From NCBI GenBank assembly GCA_024734495.1, contig JALMQS010000085.1, positions 20,613,539-20,677,538 of the forward strand: a stretch of 64,000 nt of DNA. Direction: 5' to 3'. The DNA comes from Forficula auricularia (lineage: Eukaryota; Arthropoda; Insecta; Dermaptera; Forficulidae). The position numbers and the translations under genes are program-made. This document shows positions 38,191 through 49,046 of the stretch, piece by piece. Under the pieces are notes generated by a model. The model did not search any database, was not told the origin of the DNA, and was given only the letters and a program-made list of their open reading frames with translations. Each line of letters begins with the position of its first letter. Positions within the stretch are counted from its first letter, which is position 1.

Positions 38191-38407
38191 TGAAGGAGAC
38201 ACAAAAGTGTGTCTTCTGCTGGAAGTATAAATTTTATTTATTTATAACGAGACTATAGTTTCGAGGGCTTTGCCCTCTTCATCAGTCTATTACAATAGCT
38301 TCACAGGAATTAATTTGCAAGGCAAAGCCCTCGAAACTATAGTCTCGTTATAAATAAATAAAATTTATACTTCCAGCAGAAGACACACTCTTTTATTGTC
38401 TCCTTCA
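38191..38407. repeat. PLE-type palindrome
   Basis: Near-perfect arms tgaaggagacacaaaagtgt and inverse, then cttctgctggaagtataaat and inverse. The left arm (minus strand) holds a canonical hammerhead; the right arm keeps only the 3' half of it. Confidence 0.85.
38235..38305 (-). ncRNA. canonical hammerhead ribozyme
   Basis: On the minus strand CTGATGA (38285-38279) is followed by a 6-bp stem II GAGGGC/GCCCTC with an AAA loop, GAAAC (38262-38258) and TATAGTC ending at 38251. Stem III is ACT/AGT. The predicted cleavage triplet is the consensus GUC. It is the closest to textbook consensus in the window. Confidence 0.85.
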
Positions 38408-39034
38408 ATTTAATATTAATATTAAAAATATTGGAATGATGGTAATAATAAGTAAAATTTTTAAGTTTTAAATTAGATATACCTAGATTTATACTTATTA
38501 TTAAACTGGATAATTTAAAGGGGAGAATGAGGGCCCAGTATAAACTATGGTATTGGTAGAGATTAATATTTAGATTTAGATTTTATTTATTTAAAGTGTA
38601 AATATTGAGAGTAGTAACTATGAAAAGAATATTGCTACCTATACTAAGACTTGTCAGGATTGTGCGGTATTTCTGCGCTTCCGGCAATTCTCCGAAAGAG
38701 CGGTGATCCTACGCTACCAACTTGTCCCTGTGAGGTCTAGTTAATTAACATGTAGCCTAGTACTGAATTCTCATCTGCTAATTTCTCGTTCATTTGAAGA
38801 ATCAGAGTATTGAAATACTGCTTTCAGCATTCCCATACATTTGGGAGAACCAATTTCAAAACTCCATTTCGAAAAATATGTCCTAAATATAATAGTTCAG
38901 ATCAATTTAATATTAGAATTATTAGAAAATTGTTTATGTGAATGTGCGAAATATATTTTGAAATTTATGTTTCTGATGGTCTTTAATGGTAATGAAGTTA
39001 AAAAGAAAATTTAGACGAATGTGTGGCATGACTA

Positions 39035-39085
39035 TTTGAAGCCCTGAAGAAGTCGTCAAAGTCGAGGAAACGTTGGCTGATAAAT
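39035..39085 (+). ncRNA. hammerhead-like motif
   Basis: CTGAAGA (39044-39050), a stem II TCG/CGA, GAAACGT (39067-39073), then T and GGCTG pairing with GCC upstream. Stem II is flawed next to the core (G in place of C), so activity is uncertain. Confidence 0.5.
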
Positions 39086-39781
39086 AAAAAAGTCACACAT
39101 AAAAACTTGTACTTATTTTCCTATTATAAACTATCAAATTCTTAGTTGGATGTCGGAAAATGCCAATTGTTTTTCAAAAAATATCAGATTGAAATTTGGA
39201 ATTTCAAAAATGTGAATTTTATATATATAGTATAAAAAAAGTGGATATAACACAAATGAGTTATTTTCTGAAATATGAATTATTCCTGGTACAAAATGGT
39301 TAATGAAACAATTGACTAATCTAAAATAGTACTATTGAATACTTCTGAAATAAATCTGAAGTTGTAGTCTACTTGCCAATGACTCTGGCTTGTTAAAACA
39401 CCCAAATTGATTAGATTGCAGAAGATAAGCAATAGAACTCAGTTATTCGATAGATGACCACCAAGGACACAAGTAAATTTCAATTAAAAGTTTATTTGTT
39501 TAATGTGTTGCTTTCTGAAGCTACTTAAGTATGATCGATTTCATATTATCAAAATTACACAAGCTAAATTAACTAAATCCAGTCTTCTGGATGACCGATA
39601 TCAAAAATTTAATCACTTACAGTCCTTTCAAAGATGGTATGTAAGGTTTAGTTTTTAAACCGATGTAAGGTTTAGTTTTTAAACCGATAATCATGTATCA
39701 CTTGAATGCGATTTGGGAATAAGAAGCCAAAAAGCTACATAAAAAAACCCCCAATTATCTAATTTCACCATGAGTGTACAA

Positions 39782-40393
39782 TAGGGTGGTCCTTATTTTT
39801 GAGCTGACAGAGACTCATATGTGGTTCGAAATAAATAAAAAAAATTCCTTAAGTTTCAAGTCTCTATCTCAATTTTAACCTGGGCCGCACAGCGATGCAA
39901 GTTTCTCATCTAAATATCATGGGGTTTTTGGCATTGAAATATCAATTTGTTATTCCGGCCAAAGCAATGGTTGAAAAAATTTGTAACTAGATAAGACTAT
40001 AATCAGTATAATAGTACGAGTAGGTATCCGTCAGAATTTTTACAGATTTTTAGCTATTATAATTTTTGGAGTCTATATCTTACTAAAACTAAGATATAGA
40101 AGTATTTTATCTAGCTGTCTAAAAATTTGCAACAATTCTGAAGGATAGCTAGTATTATAAGTCTTACAGAGTTTCAAATTTTTTCAAACCATTGCTTTGG
40201 CCGGAAAAAAAATTGATCGTTCAATACCAAAAACCCCATGTTATTTATATGGGAAACTTGCATCACTGTGCGGCACAGATTAAAATTGAAATAGAGACCT
40301 GAAACATGGGGGATATTTTTTTTATTTATTTCGAAACATATGAGCCTCTGGCACGCTAAAAATTCGAAAATACCCAAAATAAGGACCACCCTA
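39782..40393. mobile_element. palindromic MITE, copy 2
   Basis: Starts tagggtggtccttattttt and ends aaaataaggaccacccta. The inner blocks catggggtttttgg and aaagcaatggttgaaaaaat recur inverted. Same family as 4917-5555, about 612 bp, with TA at both edges. Confidence 0.8.
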
Positions 40394-42479
40394 GTGAACA
40401 AAGGCAAAGAAATTAGTAATTATTAAATATTAATATATTAAAAAAAATACTTTATAATACTTAAATGTTTTAATGTTTAGTAAATTAATTTAAATGTCTG
40501 AAACGTGAAAAAATATGACTTTTTCTGTGTCCGAATTTCGATGGTATCGAAACCCATGATAATTCAAGAACGACAAGAAGTAGAAATGAGATTTTAGTGA
40601 TCAAATGTGTGTAGTTTTAAAACAAAGATCTGATTAGATTTAAAGATAGCTACCTTAAGAACTTTGAAATCATAAGCGCAGAAAATGAGAAGAAAATCGA
40701 ATTGCTACATAAGAGCTTTCAAATGACTTGAATGGCGTGAAATTTAGCATACATGTATGTGTTAATAAAATACATATCAATGCCAAGTTTAAACTTTTTT
40801 GTTCAAATTGTTTACTGAAAAGAATTTACCAATTCACTAAAATTTTGGACGGTGGCGGTGTACCGAAAATAAGAAATTTTCACTTTTTCCTTCAATTTTT
40901 TGTCAGTTTAATTTCAAGATTCCTCCGTCCTGAGCCCTGTGTCTGTTAAGTGTATTGCACCGAAATAAAAACATCTAGTTTCTATTAATTTCAAAAACTA
41001 AACAAAATCATCTCAAATTACCACCATTTTATCATATAAGAATCCCATGTAATGATTATAGGAAAGACTTGAAAGTTGGTGCACCGTTCTTTGTATTTTA
41101 AATATATATATATATATACTCTTATAAAACCAGTTAAATGTGTATAATAATTTTTTTATGAAATATAATATTTAATGACTAAATATTATAATTATTAGTT
41201 CTCTTATCCCCGGGTTCATGTTGAATATATATTGTCAAAGTTTTCCGTTCAATGTCATTTGATTAGGAATTTGTAATGAAAATGGAATAATATTAATCAT
41301 ATTGCTTGCTTTTGGCAATTTATGGAACATTAAGATAGAATAATAAGTACACGTAACGACAAAGAGTTTAAGTTTTTATTACGTTGAACTATTTTATGCA
41401 CTTTATGAACATAAGGGAACTTGGTTAATGAAAAATAAAGAAAACACTGCCCGAAAAATCACCTTTGTTATTTATACAATCAATCATCCGCAAAAGTTTT
41501 TCTGTGCTTGCCTGCTGCGTAAGCAGCAGCGCCCATTTAATTTATACGTGTAAGATGTACCATTGGTTGCCTCTGTTACAGGCGATACAACCGAATGTTT
41601 TCTACATTTGATTCAATCGAGAATCAACTGTAGGGAATTTTTGTCAAATATTGAGTGAAAATAATATTTGAACTTATATATTTCTAACTTGAAATAATGA
41701 TCTTAAATAAATTTTTATAATTTTTCTAACTAATATAACAAAGAATAATTGCTATATCAATGAGAATTGTTTTGACAGCACTTATTTGAATTCATCCAAA
41801 TGTCTAGCGGGCTATACGCGAAATGACGTTGGATTGTAGCTAAGTGGATCACATCTTTTTCTCTCTTGGTCCAGATTTAAGACTCCACAGACTTCAATAG
41901 CTTAATCCGCAGTAGTCTCGTGATAAATATCTTTTTCAAATAAGCGCGGTCAAAACATTTCTCATTGAAAGGCGATCCAACGTTAGGTAAAACTGCCTCA
42001 AGACAGCCTCAGGAAATTGGGACCGATCTAAAACTACAAAAATAGGCCTCTTGTACTCTGTGATGGAAGATATTTGCATTTAATTATTTTCTAGCTTATT
42101 TTTTTGTTGGATTTTTCTAAAAAAAATCCATAGCTTATGGGTTCTTAGATCTTGCAGTCTATTAATAACTTTAAATTCATTAAATCAAAATTAAAATTGA
42201 ATAATTAAAAATTCTACAAATTCATTAAAGACATAGTTTTTTTATATCGTTTTACTTGCTCATGCAAATTTTAAGAAAAGAGGATTCATAATTGTGTTAA
42301 AAAAATAAAAAAATTAACCTTATAAATTATATGATTTATTAAAGATTAAAAGACTAGAATTTTGTGTTTACATTAAGAGAAATTTTCATAAAGAAAAAAT
42401 CTAAAATTTCTGGATTTACGTAACGAAAAATGGATAAGATTTTGTCCTTTCTATCTTCAAAAATGAAATTAATAAAAAA
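40394..42479. other. AT-rich spacer
   Basis: A TA microsatellite sits at 41104-41119. The frame 40728-40949 is unrecognised. No gene is supported. Confidence 0.4.
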
Positions 42480-43745
42480 AAATCGAAATGTCATATAAGG
42501 AGTCATCACTCAAACGGTTATAGCAAGGAAACTGAAATTTGACACATATGTGAGTATTTCTGAAGAGCTGCTTTCTAGGCTTAAAATTTTTGATGACAAA
42601 AAATTGTTATATCTTTAAAATATGGGAAATATGCACCGAGTCTTAAAAAAGTTTTCAATTTTTCCTCAAATCTTATAATAACAGAATAAAGAACATTATA
42701 TTACGATTTAAATTTATAGGTATGAAAAACGAATGCAAATATAGAGAAAGTGAGCATAAATTTGGCATACACGTATTAATTAATTAAATGAATATTTGTG
42801 AGGGGTTTCAACTTTCTAGGCTAAAAACTTTTGGTAACGAAATATTGGTATATCTTTAAAATATGCGAAATGAGTCTTAAAAAAGTTTTCAATTTTTCCT
42901 CAAATCTTATAATAACAGAATAAAGAAAAATATATTACAATTTAAAATTATAGGTATGTAAAACGAATGCAAATATAGAGCAAGTGAGCAGAAATTTGGC
43001 ATACACGTATTAATTAATTAAGTGAATATTTGTGAGGGGTTTCAACTTTCTAGGCTCAAAACTTTTGCTGACAAAATATTGCTATATCTTTAAAATATGC
43101 GAAATGTGCACCGAGTCTTAAAAAAATTTTAAATTTTTGCTCAACAACTCTTATAACAAATCAAAAATTAAAATCAATAAATAAATCTTATAATCTCAAA
43201 TCTTATAATCTATAACAGAATAAAGAACATTATAACTTATTACCATTTAAAATTATACCTAGGTATGTAAAACGAATGCAAATTTAGAGCAAGTGAGCAG
43301 AAATTTGGCATATACGTTTGAATTGATAAAGTGAATAATTGTGACGAGTTTCAACTTTCTAGGCTCAAAATTTTTGCTGATATAAAATTGCTATATCTTT
43401 AAAAATATGCAAAATGTGCACCAACTCTTAAAAAAGTATTCAATTATTTCTCAAATCTTATAATAACGCAATCAAGAACATTATATTACATAGTTTGACC
43501 CTCTAATTATTATTATTATATTACAATTTAAAATTATATGTAAAACGAATGCAAATAATAGAGCAAGTGAGCAGAAATTTGGCATACACGTATGAATTAA
43601 TAAAGTGAATATTTGTGATAACTTTCTAGGTTCAAAATTTTTGCTGATAAAAAATTGATAAATCTCTAAAAGTATGCGGAATGTGCACCGAGTCGTGAAA
43701 AAGTTTTCAATTTTCCCTCAGATCTTATAATAACAAAATAAAGTA
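42480..43745 (+). repeat. satellite-like array, 230-310-bp units
   Basis: Units share gtaaaacgaatgcaaat, gagcagaaatttggcatac, aactttctaggctcaaaa and tcttataataacagaataaa. The phrase gaatgcaaat begins near 42733, 42966, 43275 and 43547. Another unit lies at 46206-46480, on the other side of a block of insertions. No coding capacity. Confidence 0.8.
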
Positions 43746-43916
43746 AAGAAAATTTTGAAAAATTTAAGAAACTTTTTAAAATTTAAAATATAAAATACCA
43801 ACTAGGAAGGTTTCACAAAAATAATAAATAATTATTATTTTTGTGAAACCTAAATAGTATTTTATATTTTAAATTTTAAAAAGTTTCTTAAATTTTTCAA
43901 AATTTTCCTTACTTTA
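43746..43916. repeat. short palindrome of PLE pseudo-LTR ends
   Basis: Arms tttaagaaactttttaaaat and inverse flank gaaggtttcacaaaaata and its inverse. These are the outer ends seen at 56.9 and 47.1 kb, joined without the ribozyme part. Confidence 0.65.
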
Positions 43917-44224
43917 TCTGGGTGCACGGCAGTGCCCCAGCCAAGTTCGATTCGAGCGGGGATGTGTGAACTGCCAGACTACCCTTTACAGGAAACAACT
44001 CAGGCCATTTTGACGCCTCTGTAACTTCGCAATGGAAACCTCTACATGGCTGAAATTTTTTTCCAGAATAATGGTCCATAAGCTTAACTAAATTACAAAA
44101 TTTCATATTTCTACTGTTTATACCATCCAAGTTACAAGAAGCCAAAGATAGGCTTTTTCGTCACTCACTCACTGACAGACTGACTGAATGACTCAGTCAT
44201 CAAAATTCTAGAGTACTTCCGCTA

Positions 44225-44600
44225 ACCATAGAATGCTGAAATTTGGCAGGCAGGTAGAGTTTGGGGTACAATTAATGGGAAAAATCCAAAAATCGAAACT
44301 TTCCCTTCTTCAGGACCTAAAATGAAGGGGTGAAATTTATAGACTTAATTAACATATACTAAAAATTCAATGGACCTAGAATGCTGAAATTTGGCATACT
44401 GGTATAGCTTGACACATTAATAAAGGAGGAAATTGAAAAAACGAAACTTTTCCTTCTTCAAGGCCCGAAATGAAGGTGTGAAAGTTATAGGCTTAATTAA
44501 CATAAACTAAAAATTCAATAAACCTAGAATGCTGAAATTTGGCATACTGATAAAGCTTGACATATTAATCAAGGACGAAATTGAAAAATCGAAACTTACA
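44225..44600 (+). repeat. ~140-160-bp tandem repeat, three units
   Basis: gaatgctgaaatttggca starts at about 44231, 44389 and 44527, followed each time by agcttgacacattaat-like sequence. It shares the aatttggca phrase with the neighbouring satellite. Confidence 0.75.
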
Positions 44601-44639
44601 AAAAGAAGTGAAATCTCAACAAAAACACTTGTGTAAAAA

Positions 44640-45180
44640 AAGGCCAAGTTCGATTAATAAAATCCGTTTGCCAAAAAAAAGTAGTGAGATCTAATGTGCT
44701 ACCAAGTTCAACATCATCAATTTATTAAATGAGTCGAGAATATATTAGTAACTTCAATTAAAACGCATGTTTTTCATTTAACATGTCCCTCTATATTTTT
44801 TATTGATTTCACATTTTTAGTTGAAATTATTTTCATAAAACTTGGCTTTTACGCATTGTTATGTATGTCACGAATTACTAGTTACCATATCATGGGATCT
44901 TAATAAAAGGGGAGTGGTGGAGGCTCTATCAAACAATAATAATAATAATTTAATGAGTAAAAGCCAAGTTTTAGGAAAATAATTTCAACTAAAAATGTGA
45001 AATCAATAAAAAATATAGAGGGACATGTTAAATGAAAAACATGCGTTTTAATTGAAGTTACTAATATATTCTCGACTCATTTAATAAATTGATGATGTTG
45101 AACTTGGCAGCACATTAGATCTCACTACTTTTTTTGGCAAACGGATTTTATTAATCTAACTTGGCCTTTTTTTACACAAG
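44640..45180. repeat. large palindrome, ~210-bp arms
   Basis: The left arm (aaaggccaagttcgattaat to cataaaacttggcttttacg) is repeated inverted from 44953 to 45172. The ~100-bp centre includes ggagtggtggaggctc. No coding frame. Confidence 0.85.
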
Positions 45181-45655
45181 TGTTTTTGTTGAGATTTAAA
45201 ATGTTTCACCAAGAACCCACACCATTCTCTCTTAACAAAATAACAGAATAAAGAACAACTTTTAAGGAGATAGGTGTTGATTCTAGATGAAACATTTTAA
45301 TATAATAATAAAAATTGCGAGATAGGTTTCACAAAAAAAGAAATAAAACAAAAATGAGTTTTGAATAAACTCAGGTAATTTGCCACCATCTGATTAAAAA
45401 CTCACTTGTTCCATCTGTCGAAAATATTAATTCTCAGTACGCTTTCTCCTCCCCCTATCTTTCCCTCACCACACATATTTCCAAAAAATTATTTGTTAAA
45501 AAAAAATTTCCAATTTATATTCAGTTTTCTTTGACTTCTGAAGATGGGCTGAAACCGGAAATATATCGAATTCAAAACTCATTTTTGTTTTATTTCTTTT
45601 TTTGTGAAACTTACCTCGCATTTTTACGCAATTTTTATTATTAGAATAAAGAACA
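45181..45655. repeat. PLE inverted pseudo-LTR pair
   Basis: A minus-oriented pseudo-LTR end (aattgcgagataggtttcac, 45308-45327) and a plus-oriented one (gtgaaacttacctcgc, 45605-45620) flank about 150 bp that matches the PLE 3' tail at 47990-48110 (tgtcgaaaatattaattct, cccctcaccaca). It links the hammerhead family to the GIY-YIG element. Confidence 0.7.
45522..45582 (+). ncRNA. hammerhead ribozyme, type I
   Basis: CTGAAGA (45538-45544), stem II TGG/CCG, GAA (45558-45560), ATATATC (45561-45567, predicted cleavage after C). Stem I forms TTTGA/TCAAA with an internal loop. Stem III is the loop-less ATATAT palindrome. Confidence 0.65.
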
Positions 45656-46205
45656 TTATATGAGCCGTTTATTTTGAAAGTGGTCTAAGTCCAATTTTGT
45701 AAAAAATGAGTTAATAACAGATTTAGTTAGACATAGATATCTTCTCTTCATATTTATAATTTCACAAAGAAGTACAATATCCTTTTATCAAAATTAATAC
45801 ATCAAAATATATATAAATATATGTATATAATTCAACATGAACATTTATTATATTTCGTTTATCAATTTCAAAATGTTCTATTATTAATACGAAGAAGCTA
45901 AACATAAAAAAGATAATTTATATAAATATATGTATTTATAAAAATATAATTTTTTTTTTTTTTTATTTAGATTTGACTACTAGGTCATACCAATACATTG
46001 AATAATACAAACATAGAAAATACATATAACAATAAATACATAATCCAATACATAATACAATACATAGAAAAGACATTACATAAATAAATATACATATATA
46101 TATTTATATATCAAATTACAAAAAAACAAAAGAAATATAAAAATATAAATACAAATATCTCAAAATAACAAATAATGGACTTACACCACTTTCAAAATAA
46201 ACGGC
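45656..46205. other. AT-rich, low complexity
   Basis: A T-run (45950-45965) and many aatacata-type repeats. No gene. Confidence 0.5.
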
Positions 46206-46480
46206 TCATATTACTATTTAAAATTATAGGTATGTAAAACGAATGCAAATATAGAGCAAGAGAGCAGAAATTTGGCATACACGTATGAATTAATAAAGTG
46301 AATATTTGTGTTAACTTTTTACGCTCAAAATTTTTGCTGATAAAAAATTGACAAATCTCTAAAAGTATGCGGAATGTGAACGTAGTCGTGAAAAAGTTTT
46401 CAATTTTTCCTCGAATCTTATAATAACACAATCAAGAACATTATATTACAATTTAAATTTATATGTAAAACGAAGGAAAA
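46206..46480 (+). repeat. detached satellite unit
   Basis: Matches the 42.5-43.7 kb units (aattataggtatgtaaaacg, gcagaaatttggcatacacg, tcttataataacacaatcaa). Confidence 0.8.
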
Positions 46481-46559
46481 TATGTATATATAAACATTTT
46501 TTGCTTTAATATCCCCACAATTAAATTAAATTTATTTTAAGGAAAATCATTAATAAGTG

Positions 46560-47090
46560 AGAAAAAAGAAACGCGGAGGGAGAGAGGAAAAGAGAGACGA
46601 GTTATTTGGTAGAAGAAGAACATGAAAAAGAAGAAGAAGAAGATGAAAAAATGCGAAGAATGCAGGGCAATGAATGGTGAATATGATATGAGGAGCGCCA
46701 TCGCCAGTGCTGCTGCCTGCGCAGAGTGACTCAACTGAATATCATCCAAGGATTCTTCTCCGAAACCATTTTCAAATGAGCCTTTCACACGAGTCAGGTG
46801 GTTGGTGATTCTTTTCTGGGACAAAAGAGACTTTACAATCAAATCCGACGCCACGCCAGAGGAAATCATTCTCATTCTTTTGGCAAGAGGCGTAGCAGGC
46901 AGCTACGTTCTTCTTCTCCAAGAAGAAAACGAGTTACTAAAGCCCAAGCGAAAGGAGATTGGTTTTTGCTTACAGATTAATTCAATTAGAGTTGAATTAG
47001 ATTACCAGGAATACGAACATTTACATTATATTAACGGGTAATCCTTATTTTATGAAAAAAAAACAACCCATTACTAAATAATTTTAATAA
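46560..47090. other. unassigned GC-balanced block with GAA repeat
   Basis: A purine-rich run (agaagaagaag at 46608-46645) precedes about 350 bp of balanced composition. Overlapping frames occur on both strands (46875-46537 minus; 46802-47041 plus), none with a recognisable domain. It could be a host exon or an old transposon piece; I cannot decide. Confidence 0.3.
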
Positions 47091-47099
47091 CATTTGTTA

Positions 47100-47345
47100 G
47101 TTTTCTCTCTCTCGTTCCGAATATAATTTTGAAAAATTTTAAAAACTTTTTAAAATTTAAAATATGAAATACCAGGTACGTTTCAGAAAAATAAAGATAA
47201 GATGTTGTTTAGCACCACTCTATATATATTTCGGGGTATAGCCCATCTTCAGGACAATAATAAAACTTGAGCATGATGCGAGGTAGGTTTCACAAAAAAG
47301 AAATAAAACAAAATTGAGTTTTGAATTCGATATATTTCGGGGGTG
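47100..47345 (-). repeat. PLE pseudo-LTR ends, minus orientation
   Basis: Two stacked minus-oriented ends: one with the ribozyme (47122-47270) and a second beginning gcgaggtaggtttcacaaaa (47278) and ending at atatatttcggggg. They directly abut the GIY-YIG frame. Confidence 0.65.
47212..47266 (-). ncRNA. hammerhead ribozyme, type I
   Basis: On the minus strand CTGAAGA (47252-47246), stem II GGG/CCC, GAAA (47232-47229), then an ATATATAT stem III and A as the likely cleavage base. Stem I is weak. Confidence 0.55.
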
Positions 47346-47346
47346 A

Positions 47347-47832
47347 GCATTCATTTCTAATCATCTGACATCTCCATTAGCCTATACTCTTAGATCATAT
47401 GGAATCACTCCTGCTTTATACAACAACAACAATTTAGGCTCCCAATTAATTAACAATAAAATAGACAAAATTGATAAATTAGACAAATCAGGAGTGTATA
47501 AATTAACTTGTAACGATTGTGATGATTTTTATGTAGGGCAGACAGGTCGTTCATTCAAAATACGTTACTCTGAGCATGTAAGAGCTCTTAATCGTCTCAA
47601 TAGATCCGAGAACATTAATTTAGATTCGACCTCAGCCTTCGCAATTCATTTACATGAATTCAATCATTCCACCGCTAATAATAACCCTATCCCCATTCAT
47701 TTCGAAAGAAAAGGCCTTAAATTGGATCTCTTAGAATCAACAGAAATTAAATTAGCCCTATCAAATAATTCAAATATTTTAAATAACCAATTAGAAGTGC
47801 ATAAAAATACAATTATTGATTATATATTATAA
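47347..47832 (+). pseudogene. Penelope-like element GIY-YIG endonuclease, 5'-truncated
   Basis: The frame opens after a TGA at 47344 and ends with TAA at 47830. It contains S-G-V-Y-K-L-T-C-x-x-C, then F-Y-V-G-Q-T-G-R-S-F and R-Y-S-E-H. This is the GIY-YIG nuclease core (here GVY and YVG) with the CxxC finger that sits at the C-terminus of Penelope-like retroelement polymerases, where it nicks the target. Only the tail of the upstream region survives and no reverse transcriptase motifs are present, so the copy is dead. The C-terminal part is A/N/L-rich and intact to the stop. Confidence 0.85.
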
Positions 47833-48118
47833 TAAATTAACTAAACATTCATTATTGTTTGCACATTGAATATATTAAGGTAATTGTACCATCTCAGTCA
47901 CATTTCCAGTTGTACCCTGTCACTTACGTTCCCATTCTTTATTATTATAATAGTAGGTAGTGCTTCCCTTCAGCTGGTTCAAAACTCAATTTTTTACATT
48001 TGTCGAAAATATTAATTCTTAGAACAACTTCCATTCTTACCCCTACTTTCCCCTCACCACATACATTTCAAAAAATATTAAAAAAATTGTTATTTTTAAA
48101 ATTATTTTTCCATTGTAT
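47833..48118 (+). repeat. PLE 3' tail, interrupted by LTR insertion
   Basis: 47985-48110 matches 45400-45520 (ttgtcgaaaatattaattct, cccctcaccaca). In the 45-kb copy this tail runs on into a hammerhead; here it is cut at 48118 by the start of the LTR element. Confidence 0.7.
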
Positions 48119-48978
48119 TGTAAGACTCCTGCGTTGCCCCTCAAGGGGATAAGCCCTCTGCACCCTGTCCGCGGAGGGTAGGTAGTGAGGATAAAATTAT
48201 AGGTAGTATTTTTAATTAATTGATTAATATTTATTTTTATATTTACAATTTATTTAATATAATGTATACAAATAATTTAAATATATTTATTAGGCCAATT
48301 GGTAATTTAATGAACACGAGAGGTTTGTTTGTTTTATCTAATATTTACTTTATGAATTTAAGATTTTTAAATATAATTAACTTACTAACTAATAACATTA
48401 AAATTATATTTGATTATTTAGGTATTAGTTACAATAATATGATGATTTTTTAAATCTAATTAACTTACTAACTAATAACATTAAAATTATGTTTGATTAT
48501 TTAGGTATTAATTACAATAATATGAATAGTATTTACTTACAAAATAAGATGGCCATCATCACCCCAATTCGTATGCGCATACTTTCTCTTATGGCTGTAA
48601 ATAAATCACCCTTATTCTCAACCCTATATTCACAATACTCACAACACTCACCCTTACAGCGGTATTAAAATCACCCCTATTCTCAACCCTATATTCACAA
48701 TATTTCACAACACCAACCCTATATCCAATCTCTCAGCCTCAAGCCCCGGCCTAGCTCTGACGATTCTCGGGCGGCCAAGCGCTCCCCCGCCGCTCACTTC
48801 ATCCGTCCCCCGCTTACCCCTGTCCTACCTTCGCGCGTGGTCTTCGCTAGCGAATTTCTTACCATCAGCGAATTCTTCGTGTACTCTCTGTTTTAACAAA
48901 TTAGGGCTTCTCTTAATGGAAAATACCCAGCATATTATTAACTAAATATATTTGTTCATTGTTTGCTCAGACCTTACA
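48119..48978 (-). repeat. 3' LTR (860 bp)
   Basis: Bounded by the 6-bp inverted repeat TGTAAG...CTTACA. It is nearly identical to 54983-55717 over the shared length. It contains two copies of an 83-bp minisatellite (about 48365-48530) and a GC-richer end with agcctcaagccccggcc. The polypurine tract lies directly inside it. The short open frame 48220-48453 is an AT-rich by-product, not a gene. Confidence 0.9.
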
Positions 48979-48995
48979 TCACTTCCTTCTTTTTT
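48979..48995 (-). promoter_or_regulatory. polypurine tract
   Basis: The minus strand reads AAAAAAGAAGGAAGTGA immediately before the LTR start TGTAAG. Its position and purine purity fit the plus-strand DNA primer site of LTR retroelements. Confidence 0.8.
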
Positions 48996-49046
48996 GAAAG
49001 TTGGCTCCTCGCTAGAGGATCAACTTTACCTCTAGAACTGATCGCA

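Noticed and set aside
42480..43745. Regular repeats that could suggest a CRISPR-like array
   Set aside because: Units are 230-310 bp, diverged and without short identical repeats and unique spacers; this is eukaryotic satellite.
48220..48453. 77-codon frame, repeated identically at 55083-55316
   Set aside because: It lies within the LTRs, antisense to the element, and its Asn/Ile/Leu/Tyr content simply follows AT-rich sequence.
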